A DNA stretch of 30,460 nucleotides from Candidatus Aminicenantota bacterium (GTDB taxonomy: Bacteria; Acidobacteriota; Aminicenantia; Aminicenantales; UBA8522). The DNA is taken from assembly GCA_016934895.1 (NCBI GenBank), contig JAFGRZ010000107.1, forward strand, positions 1-30,460, given 5' to 3'. The translations under genes were made by a program, and so were the position numbers. The notes below the pieces were generated by a model, which saw only the letters and a list, made by a program, of their open reading frames with translations, did not search any database and was not told the origin of the DNA. This document shows, in pieces, positions 1 through 7,859 of this stretch (within the stretch, counting starts at the first letter, position 1; each line of letters opens with the position of its first letter).

Positions 1-2
1 TC

Positions 3-77
3 TTAAAAAGAGGATCGACTTCCCCCGGGAATCCCCAGGTCCGGAAGGATGATGAGGTCCGGGAGGACAGCCAATGA
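3..77 (+). CDS. Possible 3' end of an upstream gene (partial)
   Basis: Frame 3 is open from the window edge to a TGA at 75-77, which overlaps the ATG of the next gene as ATGA. That arrangement is typical of translationally coupled genes. The visible tail is about 24 residues, hydrophilic, and has no recognisable motif. A second frame is open to a TGA at 50-52 and could instead be the real tail, so this call rests only on the overlap. Confidence 0.3.
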   Translation, partial: LKRGSTSPGNPQVRKDDEVREDSQ

Positions 78-1018
78 GATTCGAAAGATCGTTACTCCCC
101 GCGGCTCTTCTTGTTGTTTTGCTCATCGCGGCCGGGGGGAGCGTTCTGGGGATCCAAAAACTCAAGCCCGAGCATAAAGAATTCCTCTCTCTCGTCAGCT
201 ACATCATCACCCCAGCTGAGCGGAAAGAGTTTCTGGCGCTTCCGGACTCCGCCAAGCCGGAGTTCATCGAACGGTTCTGGAAAAGGCGCGATCCTGACCC
301 CTCCACCGAGGCCAACGAGTTCAAAGACGAATATGTGGGGCGGATCGCCATGGCGGACCGCCAGTTTTTCGGCGAAGGACGGCCCGGCCGGCTCACCGAC
401 AGGGGGCGGATCTATATTCTCTTCGGGCCTCCGACCGAGCGGACGACAACGTCTTCGGCCGCCGATCCCGGCGGCCGCTGCCGCGAGATCTGGTATTATG
501 AGGATTTCCCGGTCGTTTTTCTCGACCGATCCTGCACCGGGACCTTCAGGCTGGCCACTTTAGACCTGAGCCCGATCGCCGATCGAAGCCTAGCCAAAGA
601 ATCGGCGCCGAAGCCCTTCTTCCCGTCCGCGCAGAAGGCCGGTTACGATTTCGATGTTACCCTCAAAAAGAAAAGATGGGAAGGCCCGAAAGTGGATATC
701 CTGGTGGAGATCTCGATCCCCTACTCGGCCATCTGGCTGAGCCTGGAGAAAGGGAAATTCGTGACCACTTTCGAGATCCAGTTGGCCTTGAAAGACCATC
801 AGGGCATTCTCCGGTGGGAAGGCACTCAGAGCTACGACCTCAGCCTGACTTCGGACGAACTTAAAGACAAACTCAAGAGCCGCTATCAAGTCGAGATCCC
901 GCTTCAGCTCGAAAAAGATGCGGAAGTGCTCGCCCAGGGTCAGAATAAGCTGCTGATCGTCCTCAAAAACAAGAAGATCGGCGAAGAGATCCGGAAGACC
1001 GTGGAATTCAATCTCTAG
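74..1018 (+). CDS. GWxTD domain-containing exported protein
   Basis: The 314-aa product starts with a signal peptide (hydrophobic residues about 8-25) and then resembles the GWxTD domain seen in Acidobacteriota, Aminicenantes and Bacteroidota-type genomes. Diagnostic stretches are FWKRRDPDP (about 68-76) and DRGRIYILFGPP (about 109-120), followed by an IWYY segment. The signature itself is degenerate here: GRLTD at 105-109, with Arg where the family has Trp. The rest of the protein (about 190-314) looks beta-rich. The start is supported by GGGAGGA at 61-67, six bases before the ATG. The gene ends 55 bp from the convergent TonB receptor gene. The biochemical role of the family is not established; the product is probably periplasmic or outer-membrane associated. 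Confidence 0.8.
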   Translation: MRFERSLLPAALLVVLLIAAGGSVLGIQKLKPEHKEFLSLVSYIITPAERKEFLALPDSAKPEFIERFWKRRDPDPSTEANEFKDEYVGRIAMADRQFFGEGRPGRLTDRGRIYILFGPPTERTTTSSAADPGGRCREIWYYEDFPVVFLDRSCTGTFRLATLDLSPIADRSLAKESAPKPFFPSAQKAGYDFDVTLKKKRWEGPKVDILVEISIPYSAIWLSLEKGKFVTTFEIQLALKDHQGILRWEGTQSYDLSLTSDELKDKLKSRYQVEIPLQLEKDAEVLAQGQNKLLIVLKNKKIGEEIRKTVEFNL

Positions 1019-1073
1019 CGCGTGAATCGTTCCCGAATGACTTGGCCTGAGGACGATCGCCGAAGACGCGCCG

Positions 1074-4000
1074 CTAGAAGCTCCAGCGGACTCCAATCCG
1101 GAAGGAACGGACGCCGTGGACACTCAGGACGTCTCCGTAGGTCGATGACACCTCGTAAACCGCGGGCGTCTGGTCGAACCGAAGACGGGCCGCCGGATCA
1201 TTGTCCACGATGACGCCGCTGTTGCCGCCGAGGTTGAAGACGTCGAGGAAAAGATCCAACTGGCTTCCCCCCTTGAGGGCGAACGTTTTTTCCAGCCGCA
1301 CGTCGAGGTTGGTGTAAGCCGCCCGCCTCTGGGATCCGGGAGCCTCCGCGTTCAAGGTGACGTAGGTCTGCTGGACGTCCGGAAAGTCGGCCGGGAAGTA
1401 AACGCGGGAGATGGTCCGTCCCCAGGGGATCCCGGAATAGTGCTGGAGGTAGGCGCTGATGATAAAATTATAGGGGAGAAGATAGGAGCCCATGACCTTG
1501 ATCTGGAGCGGCCGGTCGAAAAAGAGAGAACCGGAGGCGTTGATCAACGTATTCGGATCGTTGAACATCAGGCTCTTGCCCTCGGTCGTGATGTAGGTGG
1601 CTTCGACATTGCCTTCGAAAGAGCTGTAGAGAAGGGAGCCTTTGAGCTGCCATCGATTGGACATCCGTTTGTCGAAGGTCAGCCCCACGGCCCAGTATTT
1701 CCTCTCCGCTTCGGGAGGATTCGTCCCCATCCATGTGGGGACCGGCCGGTCGGCGCGGAGCCCGTAAGCCGTCAGCGTCTGGTCGTCGGGGGTTCCCCAC
1801 TCGCCGTCATACCCTGGATCGACGAACTCGAAGGGCAGCCAGATCGGTCCGTCCTCGTCCCGGGCATCGGGATCATAGCCGTTATTGGCATCCGTGTCTT
1901 CGACGATATTGCGGTTTCGCTTCCAGATGAACTGGAGTCCGAGTTTGAAATCCCGGAAGAGTTCCTGCTCCACCCCGGCGAGGAATTCGGTCACATGAGG
2001 AGCTTTAAGGCCATCGGCATAATAGTTGAACTCGGGGTTCTGAGAGGGATAGGACTGGATCACATAGGAGTCGTCCGGCGGAAGATCCATCAGCGTGTTG
2101 TCGTTGAGGTCGTTCCAATAATAGTCGACGGACCCGGCGCTGAAGATCTGGCTGGCGTTGTACTTGGAAAACCAGATGGGTTCATAGTAGCGGCTGAAGG
2201 AAAACTTGAGGGCCGTCCGGCCGTTGCCGAAGACGTCATAGACGAGCCCGACCCGCGGTGACAGCGTGAAAAAATCAACGACTTTTTTGTAATCGGTGAG
2301 GAGCTTGTCGAACGGCGAGACCGGGCCGATATCGCCGTGCCATTGCTCGATCAGGGCGAGAAGGAGGGCGTTGGCGTCGGTGATGTCCGGGTTGAGCTGG
2401 TCGGGGCCGTACTCGTAGCGCAGGTCGGGGCGGCCTTGCGCCGGCTCGAACTGCAAGGAATAATCAACCCGCAGGCCGACGTTCAGGGACAGCCGGCCCG
2501 CGGTCAGGCTGTCCTGGACATAACCGGAAAAACGCCGGATATACTCCTGGACGTCCCAGGCTTCGGCGACGGGGGGACAATAATGGATGCGCAGTCGTCC
2601 CTGTTTCAATGCGGTGGAATAGTAGTAAGGATTTCCGGCCGCATAGTCGTCCCAGTAGGAATAATAGGGATTTCCCCTATGCCAATCCCGGTGTTCCTCG
2701 GATTGCTCGAACTCCAGTCCGGCCTTGAACTCATGGCTCGCGCCGAGCAGATTGTCCTGGAAGCGAGTCACCGAGGCCGAGGCCATAATCCGTTTTCGTT
2801 TATAGATGTCGTTATAGGCGGAAGCTCCCCAGAAGACATCCTGCTTGTAGTCATAGAAGGTCGGTTGGTTCTGCGTGCGGGAGAGGAGAGGGAAGTCGCG
2901 TTGGACTAGGGTGCCGCGGATATCGAAAAAGGTATTCTGGTCCCTGATCCAGTGGATTTGGTGGGTGGTCGTGAAGGTGCTTTCGTGGTCCCAGATGTCC
3001 GTGCTGGCCAGCGAGATGTTGGGTCCGCCGCTGCTCTGGTAGACGGGCTGATGAATGTTGTTGTAATGGAACATGCCCATATAACGGATGTCCGGGCCGA
3101 ATTGGAGCGTGAGTTTGGCGAATCCAAACCATTCGTCCTGTTCATAATCGTAATGGCGGTGTTCAGGTCCCCAGAAACCCAGTTCGGTCATCCGGACCTC
3201 CGGGCTGGCGGAAGTGGTCTGCCTCCAGCCATTCCAACGGCCGTTCAAAAAAAACCAGGCCCGGTCCGGCAGGATCGGTCCGCCGAGGTTGGCCGAGATG
3301 TCTCCATAGGAGGCGTATCGGCCCGGAGAGTCCACCTGGTAAGCGGCGGCGTCCTGCTCCGGGATCAGATCGGAACTCAAGGAGTCACCGGTGAAATAGG
3401 CTGTGAGCCCGCCCGAGAACTCGTTGCCCCCGCTTTTGGAGACGATGTTGATATAGGTGGAATCGGTCTGGCCCACTTCCGCGGGGTGAGCGCCGACAAC
3501 GAACTCGATTTCCTCATAGACATCGACGTTGATATTGACCAGCGAGGAAAACGTGGACGGATCGTTCATCGGCAGGCCGTCGAGAGCGTAGAGCTGGCTG
3601 CGGACCGTGCCGCCGAGGATCGAGGATGTCCTCCTGTAATCCATGCTTTCCGGGACCGCTCCGGGGATGGAATTCTGGATGTCGATGAGGTCACGGTTCA
3701 TCGGAATCCGAGCCAGAAATTGGGAGCTGTAATTGACACTGACCTTGGAGGATTCCACATCGACGACCGGAGAAGCGGTCAGCAGGGTGACCTGTTCCTC
3801 CACGGCGGCCTCCTCGAGACGGACGATGATCTCGGTGGTCCGTCCCACGGCGACGATGATCTTTTCAAAAACGTAGGATTTGAATCCCGGCATCTCGGCT
3901 CGAAGATCGTAGTCTCCGGGGTGCAATGCGGCGAACCGGAACAGCCCGGTTTCAGAGGTCACGAAATGGAGAATGCCCATAAGCGAGGGGCCGGTGATGC

Positions 4001-4145
4001 TCACCGTCGCCCCGGGAAGGGGATGTCCGTCGCTATCGATGATCTTGCCGGCGAGCGCTCCCGTCTGCCTCTGGGCGAGAGCCGGTGAAAAAAGGCCGGC
4101 GGCGAGGGCAATCGTCAGGATTAACCTTACTGGATAAGATCTCAT
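1074..4145 (-). CDS. TonB-dependent receptor with carboxypeptidase-regulatory N-terminal domain (Oar-like)
   Basis: This 1023-aa outer-membrane receptor begins with a signal peptide ending near ALAQ. A CarboxypepD_reg domain follows (GKIIDSDGHPLPGATVSI and the next 60 residues or so), then a plug domain (YALDGLPMNDPS, EEIEFVVGAHPAEVGQTDS, INIVSKSGGNEFSGG) and a long aromatic-rich beta-barrel ending in a terminal Trp-Ser-Phe. This organisation matches Oar-like SusC/TonB receptors that import large substrates using TonB/ExbBD energy. The ATG at 4145 is chosen because AAGGA lies just upstream and a promoter with -35 at 4215-4220 excludes the in-frame TTG at 4226. No SusD gene is adjacent, so the substrate cannot be guessed. 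Confidence 0.9.
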   Translation of the reverse strand: MRSYPVRLILTIALAAGLFSPALAQRQTGALAGKIIDSDGHPLPGATVSITGPSLMGILHFVTSETGLFRFAALHPGDYDLRAEMPGFKSYVFEKIIVAVGRTTEIIVRLEEAAVEEQVTLLTASPVVDVESSKVSVNYSSQFLARIPMNRDLIDIQNSIPGAVPESMDYRRTSSILGGTVRSQLYALDGLPMNDPSTFSSLVNINVDVYEEIEFVVGAHPAEVGQTDSTYINIVSKSGGNEFSGGLTAYFTGDSLSSDLIPEQDAAAYQVDSPGRYASYGDISANLGGPILPDRAWFFLNGRWNGWRQTTSASPEVRMTELGFWGPEHRHYDYEQDEWFGFAKLTLQFGPDIRYMGMFHYNNIHQPVYQSSGGPNISLASTDIWDHESTFTTTHQIHWIRDQNTFFDIRGTLVQRDFPLLSRTQNQPTFYDYKQDVFWGASAYNDIYKRKRIMASASVTRFQDNLLGASHEFKAGLEFEQSEEHRDWHRGNPYYSYWDDYAAGNPYYYSTALKQGRLRIHYCPPVAEAWDVQEYIRRFSGYVQDSLTAGRLSLNVGLRVDYSLQFEPAQGRPDLRYEYGPDQLNPDITDANALLLALIEQWHGDIGPVSPFDKLLTDYKKVVDFFTLSPRVGLVYDVFGNGRTALKFSFSRYYEPIWFSKYNASQIFSAGSVDYYWNDLNDNTLMDLPPDDSYVIQSYPSQNPEFNYYADGLKAPHVTEFLAGVEQELFRDFKLGLQFIWKRNRNIVEDTDANNGYDPDARDEDGPIWLPFEFVDPGYDGEWGTPDDQTLTAYGLRADRPVPTWMGTNPPEAERKYWAVGLTFDKRMSNRWQLKGSLLYSSFEGNVEATYITTEGKSLMFNDPNTLINASGSLFFDRPLQIKVMGSYLLPYNFIISAYLQHYSGIPWGRTISRVYFPADFPDVQQTYVTLNAEAPGSQRRAAYTNLDVRLEKTFALKGGSQLDLFLDVFNLGGNSGVIVDNDPAARLRFDQTPAVYEVSSTYGDVLSVHGVRSFRIGVRWSF

Positions 4146-4191
4146 GGCTCTGTCCTTGGGGGATCGGTTGGCATTCATTGATCTATCGTTT

Positions 4192-4220
4192 ATTATGCAA
4201 TTCTCGTGCCATATCGTCAA
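4192..4220 (-). promoter_or_regulatory. Sigma-70-type promoter of the TonB receptor gene
   Basis: On the minus strand, TTGACG (4220-4215) and CATAAT (4197-4192) are separated by 17 nt. A transcript would start near 4185 and give an untranslated leader of about 40 nt that includes the AAGGA ribosome site before the ATG at 4145. Confidence 0.65.
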
Positions 4221-4228
4221 CTTCAAGA

Positions 4229-4336
4229 GGGGACATCCCTAATGGCAACGTTCCCAAAGGGGACACCCTTCGCGCCGACTGGACGACGCCGTTGTATCCC
4301 CATAGGGTGTCCCCATTCGGGATGTCCCCTTTGGGA
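4229..4336. repeat. Nested inverted repeat with GGGGACAT/GGGGACAC arms
   Basis: The outer arms are GGGGACATCCC at 4229-4239 and its exact complement at 4319-4329. The inner arms are GGGGACACCCT at 4259-4269 and its exact complement at 4304-4314. In addition, TCCCAAAGGGGAC at 4252-4264 is exactly complementary to 4324-4336. The arrangement resembles REP/BIME-type palindromic elements. Short words (CCCTAATG, GGGAACGT) recur at 19402-19418. It occupies most of the 238-bp gap between the receptor promoter and the ROK gene. Confidence 0.75.
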
Positions 4337-4383
4337 GCGCCCCCTCTTCATATAAGAGGCCTCGGGGGGATATCGTTGCGTTT

Positions 4384-5322
4384 TTATGGATACGGGATTC
4401 TCCCCGGCGACTTTCTCCTGAGTGTGTCGCGGGCCCATGCCGCGGCGCCGATGAAACCGGCGTCGTTGCCGAGGGCGGCCTTCTCGATCGTTGAGGCGGT
4501 AAACGATGCCCGGAAGGCCCGCCGCCGGGCTTCGGTGACCGCCGAATCAAGGATGAGATCGGCGCCGTCCATCACTCCTCCGCCGAGCAGGATCTTTTCC
4601 GGATTAAGCAGATTGAGCGCGATGCTGAGGCCGATGCCCAGGTAATAACCCGCCCGCTCGAAGCTCCGGCGGGCGGCCGTATCTCCTTTTCTGGCCCGGG
4701 CGGCGATTTCTTCTGTTGTCAGGGACACAGAAGAACGGGCGATCCGGCGATAGGTTTTGATGATCGCCCCCGCCGAAGCCTCCGTCTCCAGGCAGCCGCG
4801 CGACCCGCAGCGGCAGCGTGCGCCGTTCGGACGGACGGTGATGTGGCCCATTTCAGCGGCGTAACCGCGCGCGCCGTGCAAGATTTCTCCGTCGATGATG
4901 ATCCCGGAACCGATGCCCGTTCCCAGGGTGATGAGGATCAGGTGGTGCCTTCCCTTTCCCGCTCCGCAGCGGTATTCTCCGTAAGCGGCGAAATTGGCCT
5001 CGTTATCGATCCAAAATGGCGCCTCGACAAAACGGGCGATGGCGGGACGCATCTGGGAACCATCGAGACTCGGGTAGTTCGGCGCCTGAACGAGCCTTTG
5101 TTCCCGGTGGTTGAAAATGCCGGGAAGGCCGAATCCCGCCGCCCGAATGGTCCTCCTCTCTCTGCGTTTTAGCTCTTCCCAAAGAACCCTAAACAGGGCC
5201 ATCAGTTCGCCCCGGCTGGGCGGGGAGGGAGCCTTGGCTTTGAAAACCGGGTGAAGCCGCTCGTCGAGAAGTCCGTACTTGAGCTGCGTCCCCCCGAGGT
5301 CGAACCCGGCGAACAGGGGCAT
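4384..5322 (-). CDS. ROK family sugar kinase (glucokinase-like)
   Basis: The 312-aa product is a typical-length ROK protein. The phosphate-binding DLGGT is at 8-12 and the catalytic Asp is D106 in IDNEAN. The ROK zinc site is complete: H159 in EMGH, with C170, C172 and C177 in the CRCGSRGCLE motif. GGGVMDGAD lies near 247-255. There is no N-terminal helix-turn-helix, so it is a kinase rather than a ROK repressor. It probably phosphorylates glucose or a related hexose or amino sugar with ATP in the cytoplasm; the sequence does not fix the substrate. It starts 2 nt after the stop of the upstream methyltransferase and has only a weak ribosome site, so it is probably translated by coupling as the last gene of the tatA operon. 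Confidence 0.88.
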   Translation of the reverse strand: MPLFAGFDLGGTQLKYGLLDERLHPVFKAKAPSPPSRGELMALFRVLWEELKRRERRTIRAAGFGLPGIFNHREQRLVQAPNYPSLDGSQMRPAIARFVEAPFWIDNEANFAAYGEYRCGAGKGRHHLILITLGTGIGSGIIIDGEILHGARGYAAEMGHITVRPNGARCRCGSRGCLETEASAGAIIKTYRRIARSSVSLTTEEIAARARKGDTAARRSFERAGYYLGIGLSIALNLLNPEKILLGGGVMDGADLILDSAVTEARRRAFRASFTASTIEKAALGNDAGFIGAAAWARDTLRRKSPGRIPYP

Positions 5323-5324
5323 GT

Positions 5325-6365
5325 CTATTTTTTCCCGGCGATCGCGGCGTAATTGACGGGAGCAAAGAGAAGTTCGTTGAGATTGTCGATATCTCGGTTG
5401 AGTATGGCGGCGCGCTCGTCGGCCCCGGGCAGCGGCTGAAGCTTTTCTCTTTCCAGGGGGGAAGAGTAGACGATCTCCACGTCCTCGAATCCCGCCGTTT
5501 CCAGCATGAATTTCAGGGCCTGCGGATGGACGGGATTGCGATGGGAAGGATCGAGGAAATAGACTTGGACGAGGGCGAAAACCGAAAGGGGATTGACGGT
5601 CTCAAGGACGATTGTTGCCCCGCTGCCGAGCTTGTGGAAACTCGTCTCGATCAGCCTCTTGAGATAGGCGGGCGCTAGGTGTTCGATCACCTGCGAAGAG
5701 AAGATCCCGCCGAGCGATCCGTCCGGCCGGGAGGACAGACTCTCCAGAAGGTCACCTTTCTCGCAGAGCAACCCCTTGTCCAGGCAGATGTCGGCCATCT
5801 GGCCGTTGAGGTCCACCCCGGCCGCCTCGATCCCGCTCTCCCGCAGGAGCTCGAGAAATTCTCCCCGGCCGCAGCCCAGGTCGAGGACGGGGCCGCCCCT
5901 GGTGAAAAAGGAAAGATACTTGCGGAGTTGTTGAGTGACCTCTTCAGGGCCTCCGCGAAAGCGGTTCTCAAAACCGGCGTAAGGCCAATCCTCGAGAGGC
6001 GCGAGAAGCTCCCTGACCTCTTCCCGCGCCGGCGCCCTTTTCTCCTCCAGGGCGGACAGCAAGCGGTCCAGTTTCTCCCGGAGCAGAATGAACTTCTTCA
6101 TCAGGAGCTGAACGTCTTCGTAGGCGGCGGAGAGCTTGTCGACACGCCATTCCAGGCTCTTGAATATCAAGCCGACGTGGTGGCTTCCCAGGGCGTCCCA
6201 TTCCTTGTCTTTGGCCTCGCCGACGGCGATTGTCTGGCGGACGAGCCCGTCGATCGAGGCGATGAGATCCTTCTTCCCCTTCCGCTTTATTTCATCAAGC
6301 CGGCGGGCGAGTTCCCTCTCTTTTTCCTGGCGCTCCTGGGCGAGCTTTTCCAGCGTCCGGCGCAT
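5325..6365 (-). CDS. Coiled-coil class I SAM-dependent methyltransferase
   Basis: The 346-aa product has an N-terminal region of about 120 residues rich in Arg, Lys, Glu and Leu that should form coiled coil. A class I methyltransferase domain follows. Motif I is VLDLGCGRGEF (160-170), the acidic motif II residue is D185 in GVDLNGQM, and QVIEHL (225-230) corresponds to the post-II region. The later DPSHRNPVHPQAL stretch (272-284) is typical of methyltransferases found with surface-glycan genes. The acceptor is unknown; a glycan is an inference from family resemblance. Its ATG overlaps the tatA stop by one base (TAATG), and no ribosome site precedes it, which suggests re-initiation after tatA. 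Confidence 0.85.
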   Translation of the reverse strand: MRRTLEKLAQERQEKERELARRLDEIKRKGKKDLIASIDGLVRQTIAVGEAKDKEWDALGSHHVGLIFKSLEWRVDKLSAAYEDVQLLMKKFILLREKLDRLLSALEEKRAPAREEVRELLAPLEDWPYAGFENRFRGGPEEVTQQLRKYLSFFTRGGPVLDLGCGRGEFLELLRESGIEAAGVDLNGQMADICLDKGLLCEKGDLLESLSSRPDGSLGGIFSSQVIEHLAPAYLKRLIETSFHKLGSGATIVLETVNPLSVFALVQVYFLDPSHRNPVHPQALKFMLETAGFEDVEIVYSSPLEREKLQPLPGADERAAILNRDIDNLNELLFAPVNYAAIAGKK

Positions 6366-6568
6366 TATTTTTTTTCGGAAGCGTCGGTCTTATCAGCGTT
6401 GCCCTTTTTGTCTTCGGATTCCTTGCTGCCGAATCCTTTTTTGAAGTTCCGGATGCCTTCGCCCAGACCTTTGCCGAGTTCGGGCAGACGCCGCGCGCCG
6501 AAGATGATGACGATGATCAGCAGGATGAGCAGGAGCTCGGTCGGTCCGATCGGTCCAAACAGAAACAT
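6365..6568 (-). CDS. tatA: Sec-independent protein translocase subunit TatA/E
   Basis: The 67-aa product has the TatA layout: a short N-terminus with FGPIGPTEL, one membrane helix (about 10-24), the hinge FGARRLPELGKGLG, an amphipathic helix with IRNFKKGF, and a charged disordered tail. TatA oligomers form the membrane passage for folded proteins with twin-arginine signals. The ATG at 6568 is preceded by AAAGGAGG with a 5-nt spacer and is clearly better than the longer in-frame start at 6649. No tatC lies in the window. It is the first gene of a three-gene operon with its own promoter at 6628-6656. Confidence 0.93.
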   Translation of the reverse strand: MFLFGPIGPTELLLILLIIVIIFGARRLPELGKGLGEGIRNFKKGFGSKESEDKKGNADKTDASEKK

Positions 6569-6627
6569 CTTAGCCTCCTTTGGCGCGATATCCTCTCCGG
6601 CCTGAGAGTGATCAAATGGACAGTCAA

Positions 6628-6656
6628 AAAGTACTTCACCCAGGTCCAAAAGTCAA
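6628..6656 (-). promoter_or_regulatory. Sigma-70-type promoter of the tatA operon
   Basis: On the minus strand, TTGACT (6656-6651) is followed after 17 nt by TACTTT (6633-6628). The predicted transcript starts near 6621, about 50 nt before the tatA ATG, and includes its strong AAAGGAGG. It lies back to back with the mtnA control region. Confidence 0.6.
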
Positions 6657-6683
6657 GGCGGCGGCGGAATCGCCGGGCGGGGC

Positions 6684-6712
6684 TTTATCTTGCGGTCGAG
6701 TTCCTATACAAT
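6684..6712 (+). promoter_or_regulatory. Weak candidate promoter of mtnA-tsaD
   Basis: TTTATC (6684-6689) and TACAAT (6707-6712) are 17 nt apart, with an overlapping TATACA at 6705-6710. The -35 match is poor and the -10 match is good. The start of mtnA is 43 nt downstream. Confidence 0.4.
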
Positions 6713-6754
6713 CGGCCCCATGATCAAGGGCATCCTGTGAACGGCGAGGAGACG

Positions 6755-7795
6755 ATGAGACCGACGATCGAATGGACGGACGGAAAGGTGGTCATGATCG
6801 ACCAGCGGAAGCTGCCCCTCGAAGAAGTCTATACCGAATGCCGGAGCGCGGAGGATGTCGCCCGGGCCATCGAGACAATGGTGATCCGCGGCGCTCCCGC
6901 CATCGGGGTCGCCGCCGCCTACGGGGTCGCCCTGGGCGTCATCAACGTGGCCCCGGGCGAGGATCTCGAAAGGGAGTTCGACCGGGTCATCCAGCGGCTT
7001 GCCGGGACGCGGCCGACGGCCAGGAACCTGTTCTGGGCCTTGGAAAGAATGACGGGCGTATTCCGGGAGAACCGGCTCCTCCCCTGCGGCGCGCTCGGGC
7101 TCCGTCTTCTCCGCGAGGCCCAATCCATCGAAACGGAAGACCTGGAGACCAATAGACAGATCGGAGCATCCGGAAAAGACTTGATCGAAGATGGAGATTC
7201 CGTCCTGACCCACTGCAACGCCGGAGGATTGGCCACGGCCGGCTACGGGACGGCGATCGGAATCATCCGGGCGGCCTTCGAAGAGGGCAAGAAAATCCAC
7301 GTTTTTGTCGATGAGACCCGGCCGCTCCTGCAGGGCGCGCGGTTGACCGCCTGGGAGCTCGATAAATTGGGGATTCCGATGACCCTGATCTCGGATAACA
7401 TGGCCGGCTGGCTGATGAAGAGCGGGGAAATCCGGCGCGTTGTCACCGGAGCCGACCGGATCGCCCGGAACGGGGACGCCGCCAACAAAATCGGGACTTA
7501 CTCCCTGGCGGTCCTGGCCAGGCACCACGGTCTTCCTTTCTACGTGGCGGCGCCGCTCAATACGTTCGATTTCGGCCTCCGAACGGGCGCGGAAATTCCG
7601 ATCGAAGAGCGTCCGGCCGACGAAGTGCGACGGGCGGGGAGTTGTCCTATCACCCTGCCGGACGTTCCGGTCCGCAACCCGGCCTTCGATGTCGTCCCGG
7701 CGAAACTGATCACCGCCATCGTCAGCGAGAAGGGGATCGCCCGTCCGCCTTACGGCAAGAACCTAAAACCGTGGCGGGGAAATAGAACCGGTTAG
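6755..7795 (+). CDS. mtnA: S-methyl-5-thioribose-1-phosphate isomerase
   Basis: The 346-aa product matches MtnA in length and motifs: RGAPAIG (45-51), LTHCNAG with the catalytic Cys at 154, DETRPLLQGARLTAWEL (186-202), and TGADRI with the catalytic Asp at 234, followed by NGDAANKIGTY (239-249). The enzyme converts methylthioribose-1-phosphate to methylthioribulose-1-phosphate in methionine salvage. The related eIF2B-like and ribose-1,5-bisphosphate isomerases are less likely given the full MtnA motif set. ATG 6755 is chosen because GAGGAG lies just upstream and homology begins at once; the open frame extends back to 6608 without domain content. tsaD follows after 64 bp. No other salvage gene is in the window. 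Confidence 0.93.
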   Translation: MRPTIEWTDGKVVMIDQRKLPLEEVYTECRSAEDVARAIETMVIRGAPAIGVAAAYGVALGVINVAPGEDLEREFDRVIQRLAGTRPTARNLFWALERMTGVFRENRLLPCGALGLRLLREAQSIETEDLETNRQIGASGKDLIEDGDSVLTHCNAGGLATAGYGTAIGIIRAAFEEGKKIHVFVDETRPLLQGARLTAWELDKLGIPMTLISDNMAGWLMKSGEIRRVVTGADRIARNGDAANKIGTYSLAVLARHHGLPFYVAAPLNTFDFGLRTGAEIPIEERPADEVRRAGSCPITLPDVPVRNPAFDVVPAKLITAIVSEKGIARPPYGKNLKPWRGNRTG

Positions 7796-7800
7796 TGTCC

Positions 7801-7822
7801 TCATGATGACACTCATGATGAC
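7801..7822. repeat. Direct repeat TCATGATGAC x2 upstream of tsaD
   Basis: The 10-mer TCATGATGAC occurs at 7801-7810 and again at 7813-7822 with two bases between. Each copy contains the palindrome TCATGA. It lies in the short mtnA-tsaD gap and could be a binding site or simple duplication. Confidence 0.6.
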
Positions 7823-7824
7823 CG

Positions 7825-7845
7825 CCTCTCCCTTGATGGGAGAGG
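7825..7845. repeat. Palindrome CCTCTCCC-ttgat-GGGAGAGG before tsaD
   Basis: This is a perfect 8-bp stem with a 5-nt loop, followed by a purine-rich AAGGGGAGAGGGTG that leads into the tsaD ATG. It resembles the dispersed CTCTCCC/GGGAGAGG repeats common in many bacterial genomes. Here it lies at the ribosome-binding region of tsaD and could fold in the mRNA. Confidence 0.65.
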
Positions 7846-7859
7846 AAGGGGAGAGGGTG

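Noticed and set aside
2952..4088. 378-aa plus-strand ORF opposite the TonB receptor
   Set aside because: It is the antisense frame of a clearly coding receptor, with low-complexity charged composition and no motif.
4146..4226. TTG start at 4226 for the TonB receptor
   Set aside because: It would place 27 residues before the signal peptide and lies upstream of the promoter -35 box; ATG 4145 has AAGGA.
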